A stretch of DNA of 64,000 nt. Source: Ramlibacter tataouinensis (lineage in GTDB: Bacteria; Pseudomonadota; Gammaproteobacteria; Burkholderiales; Burkholderiaceae_C). Below, in pieces: positions 41,591-51,873 of the stretch. The DNA is taken from positions 1,240,001-1,304,000 of the forward strand of contig NZ_CP116009.1 of assembly GCF_027941915.1 (NCBI RefSeq). Direction: 5' to 3'. Under the pieces are notes generated by a model. The model did no database searches. It had not been told where the DNA came from and worked only from the letters and a program-made list of their open reading frames with translations. Made by a program: the position numbers and the translations under genes. How positions within the stretch are numbered: position 1 is the stretch's first letter; each line of letters starts with the position of its first letter.

Positions 41591-41624
41591 TTTCGAGAAT
41601 AGTCGAAATGATTGAGGGCTGCAA
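41591..41624 (-). promoter_or_regulatory. arsR promoter and candidate ArsR operator
   Basis: On the minus strand TTGCAG (41624-41619), a 17-bp spacer and TATTCT (41601-41596) form a sigma70 promoter. The palindrome TTTCGA-N6-TCGAAA (41591-41608) covers the -10 element. With the usual 7-bp distance, transcription would begin at or next to the A of the arsR ATG (41589). Confidence 0.7.
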
Positions 41625-41765
41625 GGTGTGGAGACCGGGCCCGGGCCAGGGGGGCGGGCTGCGCTGGGCAGGCCGCCACGATGCGCGGGACCGTGGAGCA
41701 CGCGACACCGTCGCCCTGCGTACGGTACGCCGAGCAGCAGGTGTTCGAAGGGGAAAAGGTCCGGA

Positions 41766-41801
41766 AAAAGACAAAGCCTCCAGAGGTTTCCCTCTGGAGG
41801 C
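41766..41801 (-). terminator. Rho-independent terminator of the tRNA transcript
   Basis: A perfect 11-bp stem (GCCTCCAGAGG/CCTCTGGAGGC, 41776-41801) with a 4-nt loop is followed on the minus strand by TTTGTCTTTTT. It lies 8 bp downstream of tRNA-Asp and ends the leftward tRNA-Ala-Glu-Asp transcript. Confidence 0.88.
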
Positions 41802-41808
41802 TGGATCT

Positions 41809-41885
41809 TGGCGGAGTGGACGGGACTCGAACCCGCGACCCCCGGCGTGACAGGCCGGTATTCTAACCGACTGAACTACCACTCC
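41809..41885 (-). tRNA. tRNA-Asp (GTC)
   Basis: The 77-nt gene has acceptor stem GGAGTGG/CCACTCC, discriminator G and encoded CCA. The anticodon loop is CTGTCAC with GTC. The T-arm contains GGTTCGAGTCC. It is closely similar to E. coli tRNA-Asp. It is the last of three tRNAs read leftward. Confidence 0.96.
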
Positions 41886-41967
41886 GCGTCGGTGCAGGTG
41901 TTCCCCCGACGATGCGGGGCAAGTGCCTGCCACTTGTTGCCTGATGCCCCCGTTACCGGGGAAATCT

Positions 41968-42043
41968 TGGCGACCCTACGGGGATTCGAACCCCGGTACT
42001 CACCGTGAAAGGGTGATGTCCTAGGCCTCTAGACGATAGGGTC
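41968..42043 (-). tRNA. tRNA-Glu (TTC)
   Basis: The 76-nt gene has acceptor stem GACCCTA/TAGGGTC, discriminator G and encoded CCA. The anticodon loop CTTTCAC gives TTC. It has the E. coli tRNA-Glu architecture, including CGTCTAGAGGCC in the D-arm. It lies near the gltX gene for its own synthetase. Confidence 0.96.
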
Positions 42044-42073
42044 GAAACCTTGGAACTCCCGACACCTTGCATT

Positions 42074-42149
<76 letters not shown>

Positions 42150-42168
42150 GCTTGGTGTCGAGCCCCAG

Positions 42169-42174
42169 ATTCTA
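42169..42174 (-). promoter_or_regulatory. Probable -10 element of the tRNA operon
   Basis: TAGAAT on the minus strand lies 20 bp upstream of tRNA-Ala, between it and the gltX stop codon. No strong -35 is visible, so read-through from gltX may contribute. Confidence 0.4.
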
Positions 42175-42184
42175 CACTGAAATT

Positions 42185-43591
42185 TCAAACGTTCGCCAGC
42201 CTCTTCAACACAATATCGCGAGGAAGCAGTTCCAGCACCGCGTCGAGCGAGGGCGACTGGGGCGTTCCGAGCACCAACACCCGCACCGGCATGGCCAGCT
42301 GGGGCATCTTCAGGCCGGTGGCGCGCAGCACTTCCTTCAGGCTTTCGGCAATCGCCGCCTTGTCCCAGGGCACGCCCTCGAGCATCTTGGCCAGCAGGCC
42401 GATGGCCGGGCGCACGCCCTCGGTGATGTGCTTGGCAACGTCCTCGGCGCTGGGCTGCACCTCCTGGTAGAAGCGCTGGGCCCAGTCGGCCAGCGCCACG
42501 GTGGTGTCGCTGCGGTCCTTGAGCAGGCCGCACAGGCGCGGCAGGCGCGCATCGGGGGCGATGCCGCGCTTCTTCAACTGCTCGCCCACCAGCATCGCCA
42601 GCGGCTCGTCGGGCATGGCCTTCATGTGCTGGGCGTTCACCCAGCGCAGCTTGGCTTCGTCGAACTGCGCCGCGCTCTTGCCCAGGTGGTCGAGGTCGAA
42701 CCACTGCAGGAACTGCTCGCGGCTGAAGATCTCGTCGTCGCCGTGCGACCAGCCCAGGCGCGCCAGGTAGTTGACCATGGCCTCGGGCAGGAAGCCCTCG
42801 TCGCGGTACTGGGTGACCGGCTTGGCGCCGTGCCGCTTGCTCATCTTCTCGACGCGCACGCTGCCATCCTCGCCGACCACCGGCTGCAGCACCGTCGGCA
42901 GGTGCGCGTACACCGGCGGCTCCTTGCCGAGCGCGCGGAAGATGTTGATCTGGCGCGGCGTGTTGTTCACGTGGTCGTCGCCGCGGATCACGTGGGTGAT
43001 GCGCATGTCGATGTCGTCGATCACCACGCAGAAGTTGTAGGTGGGCGTGCCGTCGGGGCGCGCGATCACCAGGTCGTCGAGCTCCTCGTTGCGGATCTCG
43101 ATGCGGCCCTTGACCTTGTCGTCCCAGGCCACCACGCCGGCCAGCGGGTTGCGGAAGCGCAGCACCGGCTGCACGCCTTCGGGCACCGGCGGCAGCGCCT
43201 TGCCGGGCTCGGGCCGCCAGGTGCCGTCATAGCGAGGCTTTTCCTTGTTGGCCATCTGGCGCTCGCGCAGGGCGTCGAGCTCGGCCACGCTCATGTAGCA
43301 GGGGTAGACCAGGCCCTGGTCCTGCATTTGGCGCAGCGCTTCCTTGTAGCGGTCCATGCGCTGCATCTGGTAGTACGGGCCCTCGTCCGGGTCCAGGCCC
43401 AGCCAGGCCATGCCTTCCAGGATGACGTCGACCGCCGCCTGCGAGGAGCGCTCGAGGTCGGTGTCCTCGATGCGCAGGATGAAGGTGCCGCCGGTGGAGC
43501 GGGCGAAGGCCCAGGGATACAGGGCCGAGCGGATGTTGCCGAGGTGGATGAAGCCCGTGGGCGAAGGGGCGAACCGGGTGCGGGTGGACAT
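42185..43591 (-). CDS. gltX: Glutamyl-tRNA synthetase
   Basis: The 468-residue class I synthetase has the HIGH-type motif as [18 protein letters not shown] and [11 protein letters not shown] as the KMSKS-type loop. It charges tRNA-Glu with glutamate in the cytoplasm. The ATG at 43591 gives the universal start [13 protein letters not shown]; a GTG 24 bases upstream is less likely. It is followed 35 bp later by tRNA-Ala, with the tRNA-Glu gene just beyond. The absence of obvious extra domains suggests the discriminating, standard GluRS. Confidence 0.97.
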   Translation of the reverse strand: MSTRTRFAPSPTGFIHLGNIRSALYPWAFARSTGGTFILRIEDTDLERSSQAAVDVILEGMAWLGLDPDEGPYYQMQRMDRYKEALRQMQDQGLVYPCYMSVAELDALRERQMANKEKPRYDGTWRPEPGKALPPVPEGVQPVLRFRNPLAGVVAWDDKVKGRIEIRNEELDDLVIARPDGTPTYNFCVVIDDIDMRITHVIRGDDHVNNTPRQINIFRALGKEPPVYAHLPTVLQPVVGEDGSVRVEKMSKRHGAKPVTQYRDEGFLPEAMVNYLARLGWSHGDDEIFSREQFLQWFDLDHLGKSAAQFDEAKLRWVNAQHMKAMPDEPLAMLVGEQLKKRGIAPDARLPRLCGLLKDRSDTTVALADWAQRFYQEVQPSAEDVAKHITEGVRPAIGLLAKMLEGVPWDKAAIAESLKEVLRATGLKMPQLAMPVRVLVLGTPQSPSLDAVLELLPRDIVLKRLANV

Positions 43592-43654
43592 GGGGCGGGA
43601 TTGTGGCAGCGACACCCGCTGTTGCGGGGCCGGCGGGGTTGCGCGTTGCGCTGG

Positions 43655-43699
43655 ATCCCCCGCTGGAGCCTGCCTTCGCGGAAGGCGGCGACGGGGGAT
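43655..43699. repeat. REP-like palindrome/possible metZ terminator
   Basis: ATCCCCCG (43655-43662) pairs with CGGGGGAT (43692-43699), and GCCTTC-GCG-GAAGGC forms an inner hairpin (about 43672-43686). Followed by GACGA, it resembles dispersed palindromes common between genes of Comamonadaceae. It may also terminate metZ. Only one copy was noticed in this window. Confidence 0.45.
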
Positions 43700-43709
43700 G
43701 ACGAGAGGG

Positions 43710-44923
43710 TCAGAGCGTGCCGAGCCCGCGCTCCAGGTCGTCCTTGAGGTCCTCGACGTGCTCCAGCCCGACCGCCACGCGCACCAGGTTCTGGCGGATA
43801 CCGGCGGCTTGGCGCTGGGCTTCGGTCAGGCGGCCGTGCGAGGTGCTGGCCGGATGGGTGACGATGCTCTTGACGTCGCCCAGGTTGGCCGTCACCGACA
43901 GCAGCCGGGTCGAGTCGATCACGTGGAAGGCATTGCGGCGGGCCTCGTCGGCGTCGACCGCCTTGACGTCGAAGCCCAGCACGGCGCCGCCGCGGCCCGA
44001 CTGCTGGGCCATGGCCAACTCGTGCTGCGGATGGCTGGTCAGCCCCGGGTAGTAGACGCGCTCGACCTTCGGGTGGGCCTCCAGCCAGCGTGCCAGCTCC
44101 AGCGCGCGCTGCGACTGCGCCTCCATCCGGATGCCCAGCGTCTCCAGTCCCTTGAGCACCACCCAGGCGTTGAAGGGCGACAGGCTGATGCCGGCGCTGC
44201 GCATCACAGGCACGAACTTGCCGGTGACCAGCTCCTGGCTGGCGCACAGCGCGCCGGCGATGACCCGGCCCTGGCCGTCGAGGTACTTGGTGCCCGAGTG
44301 CACCACGATGTCGGCGCCGAACTTCGCCGGCTGCTGCAGCGCCGGCGAGCAGAAGCAGTTGTCCACGGCCAGCAGCGCACCGGCCTCGTGCGCGAGGTCG
44401 GCCAGCGCGCGGATGTCGCAGACGTCGGCCAGCGGGTTGGTCGGCGTCTCGGCGAACAGCAGCTTGGTGGTCGGCCGGATTGCCGCTTTCCACTCGGCCA
44501 GGTCGGTCTGCGAGACGAAGCTGGTTTCGACGCCGAACTTGGCGAACTCGGTACCCAGCAGCTTGAGGGTGGAGCCGAACACCGAGCGCGAGCAGACGAT
44601 GTGGTCGCCGGCCTTGAGCAGCGACAGGCACAGCAGCAGGATGGCACCCATGCCGCTGGCCGTGCCCACCGCCGCCTCCATGCCTTCCATCGCGGCCAGC
44701 CGCATCTCCATGCTGGCGACGGTCGGGTTGGAAAAGCGCGAGTAGATGAAACCCTCTTCCTCGCCGGCGAAGCGGCGCGCCGCCAGCTCGCTGTCGGGCT
44801 GGGTGAAGCTGGAGGTGAGGTACAGCGCCTCGGAGTTCTCGCCGTACTGGCTCTTGTCGACGGCGGCACGCACGGCCAGCGTCTCGGGCCGCAGGCCATC
44901 GGGCAGTTTGCGATCGCCGGCCA

Positions 44924-44924
<1 letters not shown>
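43710..44924 (-). CDS. metZ: O-succinylhomoserine sulfhydrylase
   Basis: The 404-residue PLP-dependent Cys/Met metabolism enzyme has the PLP-lysine segment [15 protein letters not shown], with upstream [11 protein letters not shown] and [13 protein letters not shown]. It converts O-succinylhomoserine and sulfide to homocysteine. The position directly after purF is the usual one for metZ in betaproteobacteria and Pseudomonas, favouring MetZ over MetB or MetY. Its ATG overlaps the purF stop by one base (TGATG). Confidence 0.93.
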
Positions 44925-46444
<1,520 letters not shown>

Positions 46445-46456
46445 AAAACTATCTTT

Positions 46457-46945
46457 CTAGCCGGGCAGGTACTGCCCGAATTCGCCCGGCAGCACCGGCT
46501 TCAATCCCCTGAGCGCCGCGCTCGAGGCGCCGGCGCCCATCGATTCAGTCCACCACGGCGCGCTGCGCAGCGGCGTCATGTTCACCACCACGGCCAGCAC
46601 CAGCAGCAGCACCATACCGCGCACCAGCCCGAAGGCGGCACCCAGCGTGCGATCGACCGGCCGCAACCCGACGGCCTCGATCAGCTTGCGGCTGGCCCAG
46701 GCCAGCAGTCCGCCGACGAACACCGCCAGCACGAACACGATGGCGAACCCGGCCGCGTACCTCAGCGGCTCGACCGCGCCCCCCATCGGCAGCCAGGGTG
46801 CCACCAGCGGCGCCAGCCATTGGGCCAGCACGAAGGCCGCGAACCAGCTCAGCACCGACAGCACCTCGTAGACCAGGCCGCGCAGCGCGCCCAGCAGCAG
46901 CGAAAACGCCAGCACCCCGAGGAACACCCAGTCGAGCGTCACCAT
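46457..46945 (-). CDS. cvpA: CvpA family inner-membrane protein
   Basis: The 162-residue membrane protein has four predicted helices and the family N-terminus (LDWVFLGVLAFSLLLGALRG). CvpA was named for colicin V production and affects envelope stress tolerance. Its exact function is unresolved. Position between the SPOR-domain gene and purF is conserved. The ATG at 46945 is preferred over in-frame starts further upstream that overlap dedD. Confidence 0.92.
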   Translation of the reverse strand: MVTLDWVFLGVLAFSLLLGALRGLVYEVLSVLSWFAAFVLAQWLAPLVAPWLPMGGAVEPLRYAAGFAIVFVLAVFVGGLLAWASRKLIEAVGLRPVDRTLGAAFGLVRGMVLLLVLAVVVNMTPLRSAPWWTESMGAGASSAALRGLKPVLPGEFGQYLPG

Positions 46946-46958
46946 CCGCAGCCGGCCC

Positions 46959-47816
46959 TCACAAGGTGAGGATGGCCGCGGGCAAATCCAGTGCCTTGAT
47001 CTTGCCGGCCGCCTTGTCGGCCTCGGCGCGCGTGGCGAACGGCCCGACCCGCACCCGGGTGCGCTTGCCATCCTTGGTATCGGCCACGTGCGTGTAGGTC
47101 TTCAGGCCGGCACGCTCGACCTTGAGGCGGGTCTCGCGCGCCTTGGCCGGATCGGAAAAGGCGCCCACCTGCACGACGAAGCGGCCTTCGGCGGTCGCGG
47201 GCGGCTCGGCGACCGGCTTGTCGGCGACCGGCACCGGCTTGCCTTCCAGCAGCGCGCGGGCCCGGGCCGAATCGGCATCGGCCGCCGGCCGGGCCGCGGC
47301 GGCCTGCACGGGCGCGGCCGGCTGCGGCTTGCTGGGAGCCGCCACGGCCTTGGGCGCGTCCTTGCTCTCGGCCGGCATGGCGGGAGACTTGGGGTCGGGT
47401 TTCGCTTCCGCCTTCGCTTCGGGCTTCGGCTCGGGTTTGGGTTCGGTGGCGGCCGACGTCACGGCGCCCGAGGCGATCGGGCGCGCCGGCGCCGACGATG
47501 CGGACGGCCTGGCGGCAACGGCCGCCGGCGCAGGCTCGCTGGCGGCGGCTTCGACCTCGGCTTTCGGCGCGGCGGACACCGGCAGCGGCAACGGCTTGGC
47601 CTTGTTGCGGTCGGGAATCTCGATCGGGATGTCCACTGCCACGGGCCGCGGCTGGGAGTCGAACAGCAGGGGGAAGCCGAGCACGCCCATCAGCACCAGC
47701 ACGGCCGCGCCGATCAGGCGATGCCGCGCGCGGCGCCGCAGGGTCTCCACGCTTTCGGTTTGCGCCGGCGCGGCCGGCTTGTCGGCGGCTGCCTTGCGGA
47801 ACTTGAAAAAGGCCAT
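46959..47816 (-). CDS. dedD: SPOR-domain cell-division protein (DedD-like)
   Basis: The 285-residue bitopic protein has a short cytoplasmic part, one transmembrane helix (about residues 34-52, LIGAAVLVLMGVLGFPLLF), a long Ala/Pro/Lys-rich periplasmic linker with EPKPEPKPEAK-type repeats, and a C-terminal SPOR domain from about 207 (FVVQVGAFSDPAKA) that binds denuded septal peptidoglycan. It has the operon position of E. coli dedD. The repetitive linker causes strong third-position GC and long antisense open frames. Confidence 0.88.
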   Translation of the reverse strand: MAFFKFRKAAADKPAAPAQTESVETLRRRARHRLIGAAVLVLMGVLGFPLLFDSQPRPVAVDIPIEIPDRNKAKPLPLPVSAAPKAEVEAAASEPAPAAVAARPSASSAPARPIASGAVTSAATEPKPEPKPEAKAEAKPDPKSPAMPAESKDAPKAVAAPSKPQPAAPVQAAAARPAADADSARARALLEGKPVPVADKPVAEPPATAEGRFVVQVGAFSDPAKARETRLKVERAGLKTYTHVADTKDGKRTRVRVGPFATRAEADKAAGKIKALDLPAAILTL

Positions 47817-47836
47817 GGAGCGTGTCGCCTTGGGGT

Positions 47837-49135
47837 TCAGGGGGCCAGGTGCCGGGCCTTCAGGCGGGGCAAGCCGTCCTTGAGGACAGCGCCCACCGTG
47901 TAGAACGATCCGAAGACCAGGATTCTATCAGTGGGGTTCGCTTCGGCCAGCGCGCTTTCGAGCGCTTCGCGCGGGTTGGCGTGGGTGCTGGCGTCGACGT
48001 CGTGGCACACCGTCACGGCCTTCCACTGCGCCTGCAGATCCTGCGCCGAGGCCGCCCGCGGCGTGTCCAGGCCGGTGAAGTACCAGCGGTCCACCAGCGG
48101 GTCCATCCGGCGCAGCATGGCGGCCAGGTCCTTGTCGGCCATGGCGCCGAACACGGCGCGGGTGGCCGGGTAGAAGCCCATCGCATCCAGGTTGGCGGCG
48201 AGCGCCGCCACCGAATGCGGGTTGTGCGCCACGTCCAGCACCAGCGTCGGCTCGCCCGGCACGATCTGGAAGCGGCCGGGCAGCTCCACCAGCCCGAGGC
48301 CGGCGCGCACCGCCTGCGCAGTGACCGGGATGCGCTCGCGCAGCGCCGTCAGTGCGGCCAGCACCCCCGAGGCATTGAGCAGCTGGTTGGCGCCACGCAG
48401 CGCCGGATAGGCCAGCCCGGCGTAGCGCCGTCCACGCCCGGCCCAGCCCCACTGCTGCTTGTCGCCGGTGAAGTTGTAGTCGCGCCCGTGCAGCCAAAGG
48501 TCGGCGCCGATCGCCTCGGCCGCTGCCACCAGGCTGGCCGGCGGCACCGGGTCGCTGACGATGGCCGGTTTGCCGGCGCGCAGGATGCCGGCCTTCTCGC
48601 GGCCGATCGCCTCGCGGTCGTTGCCCAGGAACTCCTGGTGGTCCAGGTCGATGCTGGTGACGATGGCGCAGTCGGTGTCGATCACGTTGACCGCGTCCAG
48701 CCGCCCGCCCAGGCCCACTTCCAGGATCGCCACGTCCAGCCCGCTGGCGGCCATCAGGTCGAGGATGGCCAGCGTGGTGAACTCGAAGTAGGTCAGCTGA
48801 ACGCCCTGGCGCGCCTGCTCGACCCGCTCGAAATGGGGCACCAGCGCGTCCGCCTTGACGGCTTCGCCGCCGATGCGGCAGCGCTCCTCGAAATGCACCA
48901 GGTGCGGCGAGGTGTAGACGCCGGTGCGCCAGCCCGCCTGCAGCAGGATGGCTTCCAACAGGGCGCAGGTCGATCCCTTGCCATTGGTGCCCGCCACCGT
49001 GATCACCGGGCCGGCGAACGCCAGCCCCAGGCGCTGCGCCACTTCGCGCACCCGGTCCAGGCCCAGTTCGATCGCTTTCGGGTGCAGGTGCTCGCAATGC
49101 GCCAGCCAGTCCTGCAAGGTTTGCCTGCTCTGCAT
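47837..49135 (-). CDS. folC: Folylpolyglutamate synthase/dihydrofolate synthase
   Basis: The 432-residue Mur-ligase-family enzyme has ATP loop GTNGKGSTCALLEA, the segment YFEFTTLAILDLMA and the C-terminal VFGAMADKDLAAML. It adds glutamate to dihydropteroate and folates. The ATG at 49135 gives MQSRQTLQDWLAHCEHLHP, the usual start; one at 49156 is possible. First gene visible of the folC-dedD-cvpA-purF-metZ operon. accD, which usually precedes folC, is not upstream here; instead a divergent Spx/ArsC-like gene follows 33 bp away. Confidence 0.95.
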   Translation of the reverse strand: MQSRQTLQDWLAHCEHLHPKAIELGLDRVREVAQRLGLAFAGPVITVAGTNGKGSTCALLEAILLQAGWRTGVYTSPHLVHFEERCRIGGEAVKADALVPHFERVEQARQGVQLTYFEFTTLAILDLMAASGLDVAILEVGLGGRLDAVNVIDTDCAIVTSIDLDHQEFLGNDREAIGREKAGILRAGKPAIVSDPVPPASLVAAAEAIGADLWLHGRDYNFTGDKQQWGWAGRGRRYAGLAYPALRGANQLLNASGVLAALTALRERIPVTAQAVRAGLGLVELPGRFQIVPGEPTLVLDVAHNPHSVAALAANLDAMGFYPATRAVFGAMADKDLAAMLRRMDPLVDRWYFTGLDTPRAASAQDLQAQWKAVTVCHDVDASTHANPREALESALAEANPTDRILVFGSFYTVGAVLKDGLPRLKARHLAP

Positions 49136-49168
49136 GGCTGCCGATTGTCCGCGCATTAGGATCGGCCC

Positions 49169-49528
49169 ATGAGCATCACGGTCCATGGCATCCCGAACTG
49201 CGACACGGTGAAGAAGGCGCGCGCCTGGCTGGACGGGCGCGGGCTGGCCTACCGCTTCCACGACTTCAAGAAGGCCGGCGTGCCGGCCGAGCGCCTGGGC
49301 GACTGGAGCGCGGCGGTCGGCTGGGAGAAGCTCCTCAACCGGCAGGGAACGACCTGGCGCAAGCTCGACCCTGCGCGCCAGGCTGCGGTGCACGATGCCG
49401 CCTCGGCGGCCGAGCTGATGCGGGCCGAGCCCAGCGTGATCAAGCGGCCGGTGGTCGAGTGGCCGGGCGGCCGCATCACGGTCGGATTCGACGCCGCCGC
49501 CTGGCAGGCGCTGGCCGAGGCGCGCTGA
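49169..49528 (+). CDS. Spx/ArsC-family (YffB-like) protein
   Basis: The 119-residue thioredoxin-fold protein begins SITVHGIPNCDTVKKARAWL with a single N-terminal Cys, as in YffB. It continues with NRQGTTWRKLD and a C-terminal IKRPVVEW, family signatures. Described members are glutathione-dependent reductases or of unknown role. There is no link to the ars operon 8 kb away. It diverges from folC and stands alone. Confidence 0.88.
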   Translation: MSITVHGIPNCDTVKKARAWLDGRGLAYRFHDFKKAGVPAERLGDWSAAVGWEKLLNRQGTTWRKLDPARQAAVHDAASAAELMRAEPSVIKRPVVEWPGGRITVGFDAAAWQALAEAR

Positions 49529-49587
49529 CGCCTGAACTTTTACCCAGCGTTTACCACTGCGGCCGAGCCAGCCGCGCACCGGCTGCC

Positions 49588-49596
49588 TAGAATTTT
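49588..49596 (+). promoter_or_regulatory. Probable -10 region of the glycine-zipper gene
   Basis: A TAGAAT element about 35 bp before the ATG at 49627 fits a sigma70 -10. The -35 is not clear. Confidence 0.35.
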
Positions 49597-49626
49597 GGCC
49601 ATGCCGGCAACGCAAGCGAGGCTCCC

Positions 49627-50316
49627 ATGAAGCAGTACCTGATTCTTCCCCTGGCGGCTGTGGCCGCGGCAGGCGTCGCCCAGGCGCAGGAAGTCGGTCG
49701 GGTGATCTCCAGCACGCCGGTCGTCCAGCAGGTGGCCGTGCCGCGCCAGGTCTGCACGCAGCAGCCGGTGGCGGTGCAGCAGCAGCCCAGTGGCGCCGGC
49801 GCCGTGCTCGGGGCCATTGCCGGCGGGGCCGCCGGCAATGCCATCGGCGGCGGCAGCGGCCGCGCGGCGGCCACCGCCATCGGCCTGATGGGGGGCGCGC
49901 TGCTGGGCAACCAGATCGAGCGGCCCGGCACCGAGATCCAGACGGTGCAGCAGTGCGCCACCCAGACGTATTACGAGAACCGCGCGGTCAGCTACAACGT
50001 GGTGTACGAGTACGCCGGGCGCCAGTACTCGGTGAACATGCCCAACGACCCCGGTCCCACCGTGCAGTTGCAGGTCACGCCGGTGGGCATGCCGCCGCCC
50101 ACCTCGATGGCGCCCGAGCCGGCGGCGCCGGTCTACAACGCACCGGCCGCGCCGGTGTACAGCGCGCCGCTGGTGGTGGCGCCGCCGCAGGTGGTGGTGG
50201 CGCCGGCCTACCCCGTGTACTACCAGCGGCCCTATCCGTACTACTACCCGCCGGTGTCGCTGAGCATCGGCTACGTGCACCGCAGCGGCGGGCACGGCCA
50301 CCGGCACTGGCGCTGA
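49627..50316 (+). CDS. Exported glycine-zipper 2TM protein
   Basis: The 229-residue protein has a signal peptide (LAAVAAAGVAQAQ, cleavage near residue 21), then a glycine zipper (about 58-98, GAVLGAIAGGAAGNAIGGG, then AIGLMGGALLGNQIE). Its tail is proline/tyrosine-rich (QRPYPYYYPP) and ends His-rich (GGHGHRHWR). There is no lipobox Cys after the signal peptide. Similar proteins are outer-membrane or periplasmic and often of unknown function. The His-rich end could bind metal. Not related in its tail to the protein at 39399. Confidence 0.82.
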   Translation: MKQYLILPLAAVAAAGVAQAQEVGRVISSTPVVQQVAVPRQVCTQQPVAVQQQPSGAGAVLGAIAGGAAGNAIGGGSGRAAATAIGLMGGALLGNQIERPGTEIQTVQQCATQTYYENRAVSYNVVYEYAGRQYSVNMPNDPGPTVQLQVTPVGMPPPTSMAPEPAAPVYNAPAAPVYSAPLVVAPPQVVVAPAYPVYYQRPYPYYYPPVSLSIGYVHRSGGHGHRHWR

Positions 50317-50325
50317 CCTGCGGTG

Positions 50326-50363
50326 GCGCGCGCCGCCGCTCCGGCAGGGCCGGCGGCGCGCGC
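50326..50363. terminator. 13-bp GC hairpin downstream of the glycine-zipper gene
   Basis: GCGCGCGCCGCCG and CGGCGGCGCGCGC form a perfect 13-bp stem with a 12-nt loop, 10 bp after the stop. No T-run. It may insulate the following argG promoter. Confidence 0.4.
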
Positions 50364-50367
50364 ACTC

Positions 50368-50373
50368 TAAAAT
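50368..50373 (+). promoter_or_regulatory. Probable -10 element of argG
   Basis: TAAAAT lies 75 bp upstream of the argG ATG, right after the GC hairpin. No convincing -35 because the hairpin occupies that position. Confidence 0.35.
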
Positions 50374-50435
50374 CCCCCGCTTTGCCGCGAGCCGCGCCCG
50401 GGTGTGTCCTGCGCTGGCGCAGCGCCCTCTCCTAG

Positions 50436-51782
<1,347 letters not shown>

Positions 51783-51838
51783 GTCGCGGGCGATGGATGC
51801 CGGGTCGACCCCGGCGGCCTCGCTCGACCGATCGTAAC

Positions 51839-51869
51839 CACATCGGAAACGCGCAGCGTTTTCGATGTG
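51839..51869. terminator. Bidirectional hairpin between argG and tamB
   Basis: CACATCGGAAACGC and GCGTTTTCGATGTG form a 14-bp stem with one G-T wobble and a 3-nt loop between convergent stops. The AAA/TTTT inside the arms gives limited U-rich character. Confidence 0.6.
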
Positions 51870-51873
51870 AACG

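Noticed and set aside
47088..47903. Gly/Arg-rich plus-strand frame opposite the SPOR-domain gene
   Set aside because: It mirrors the Ala/Pro/Lys repeats of dedD on the other strand. No ribosome site or family motif.
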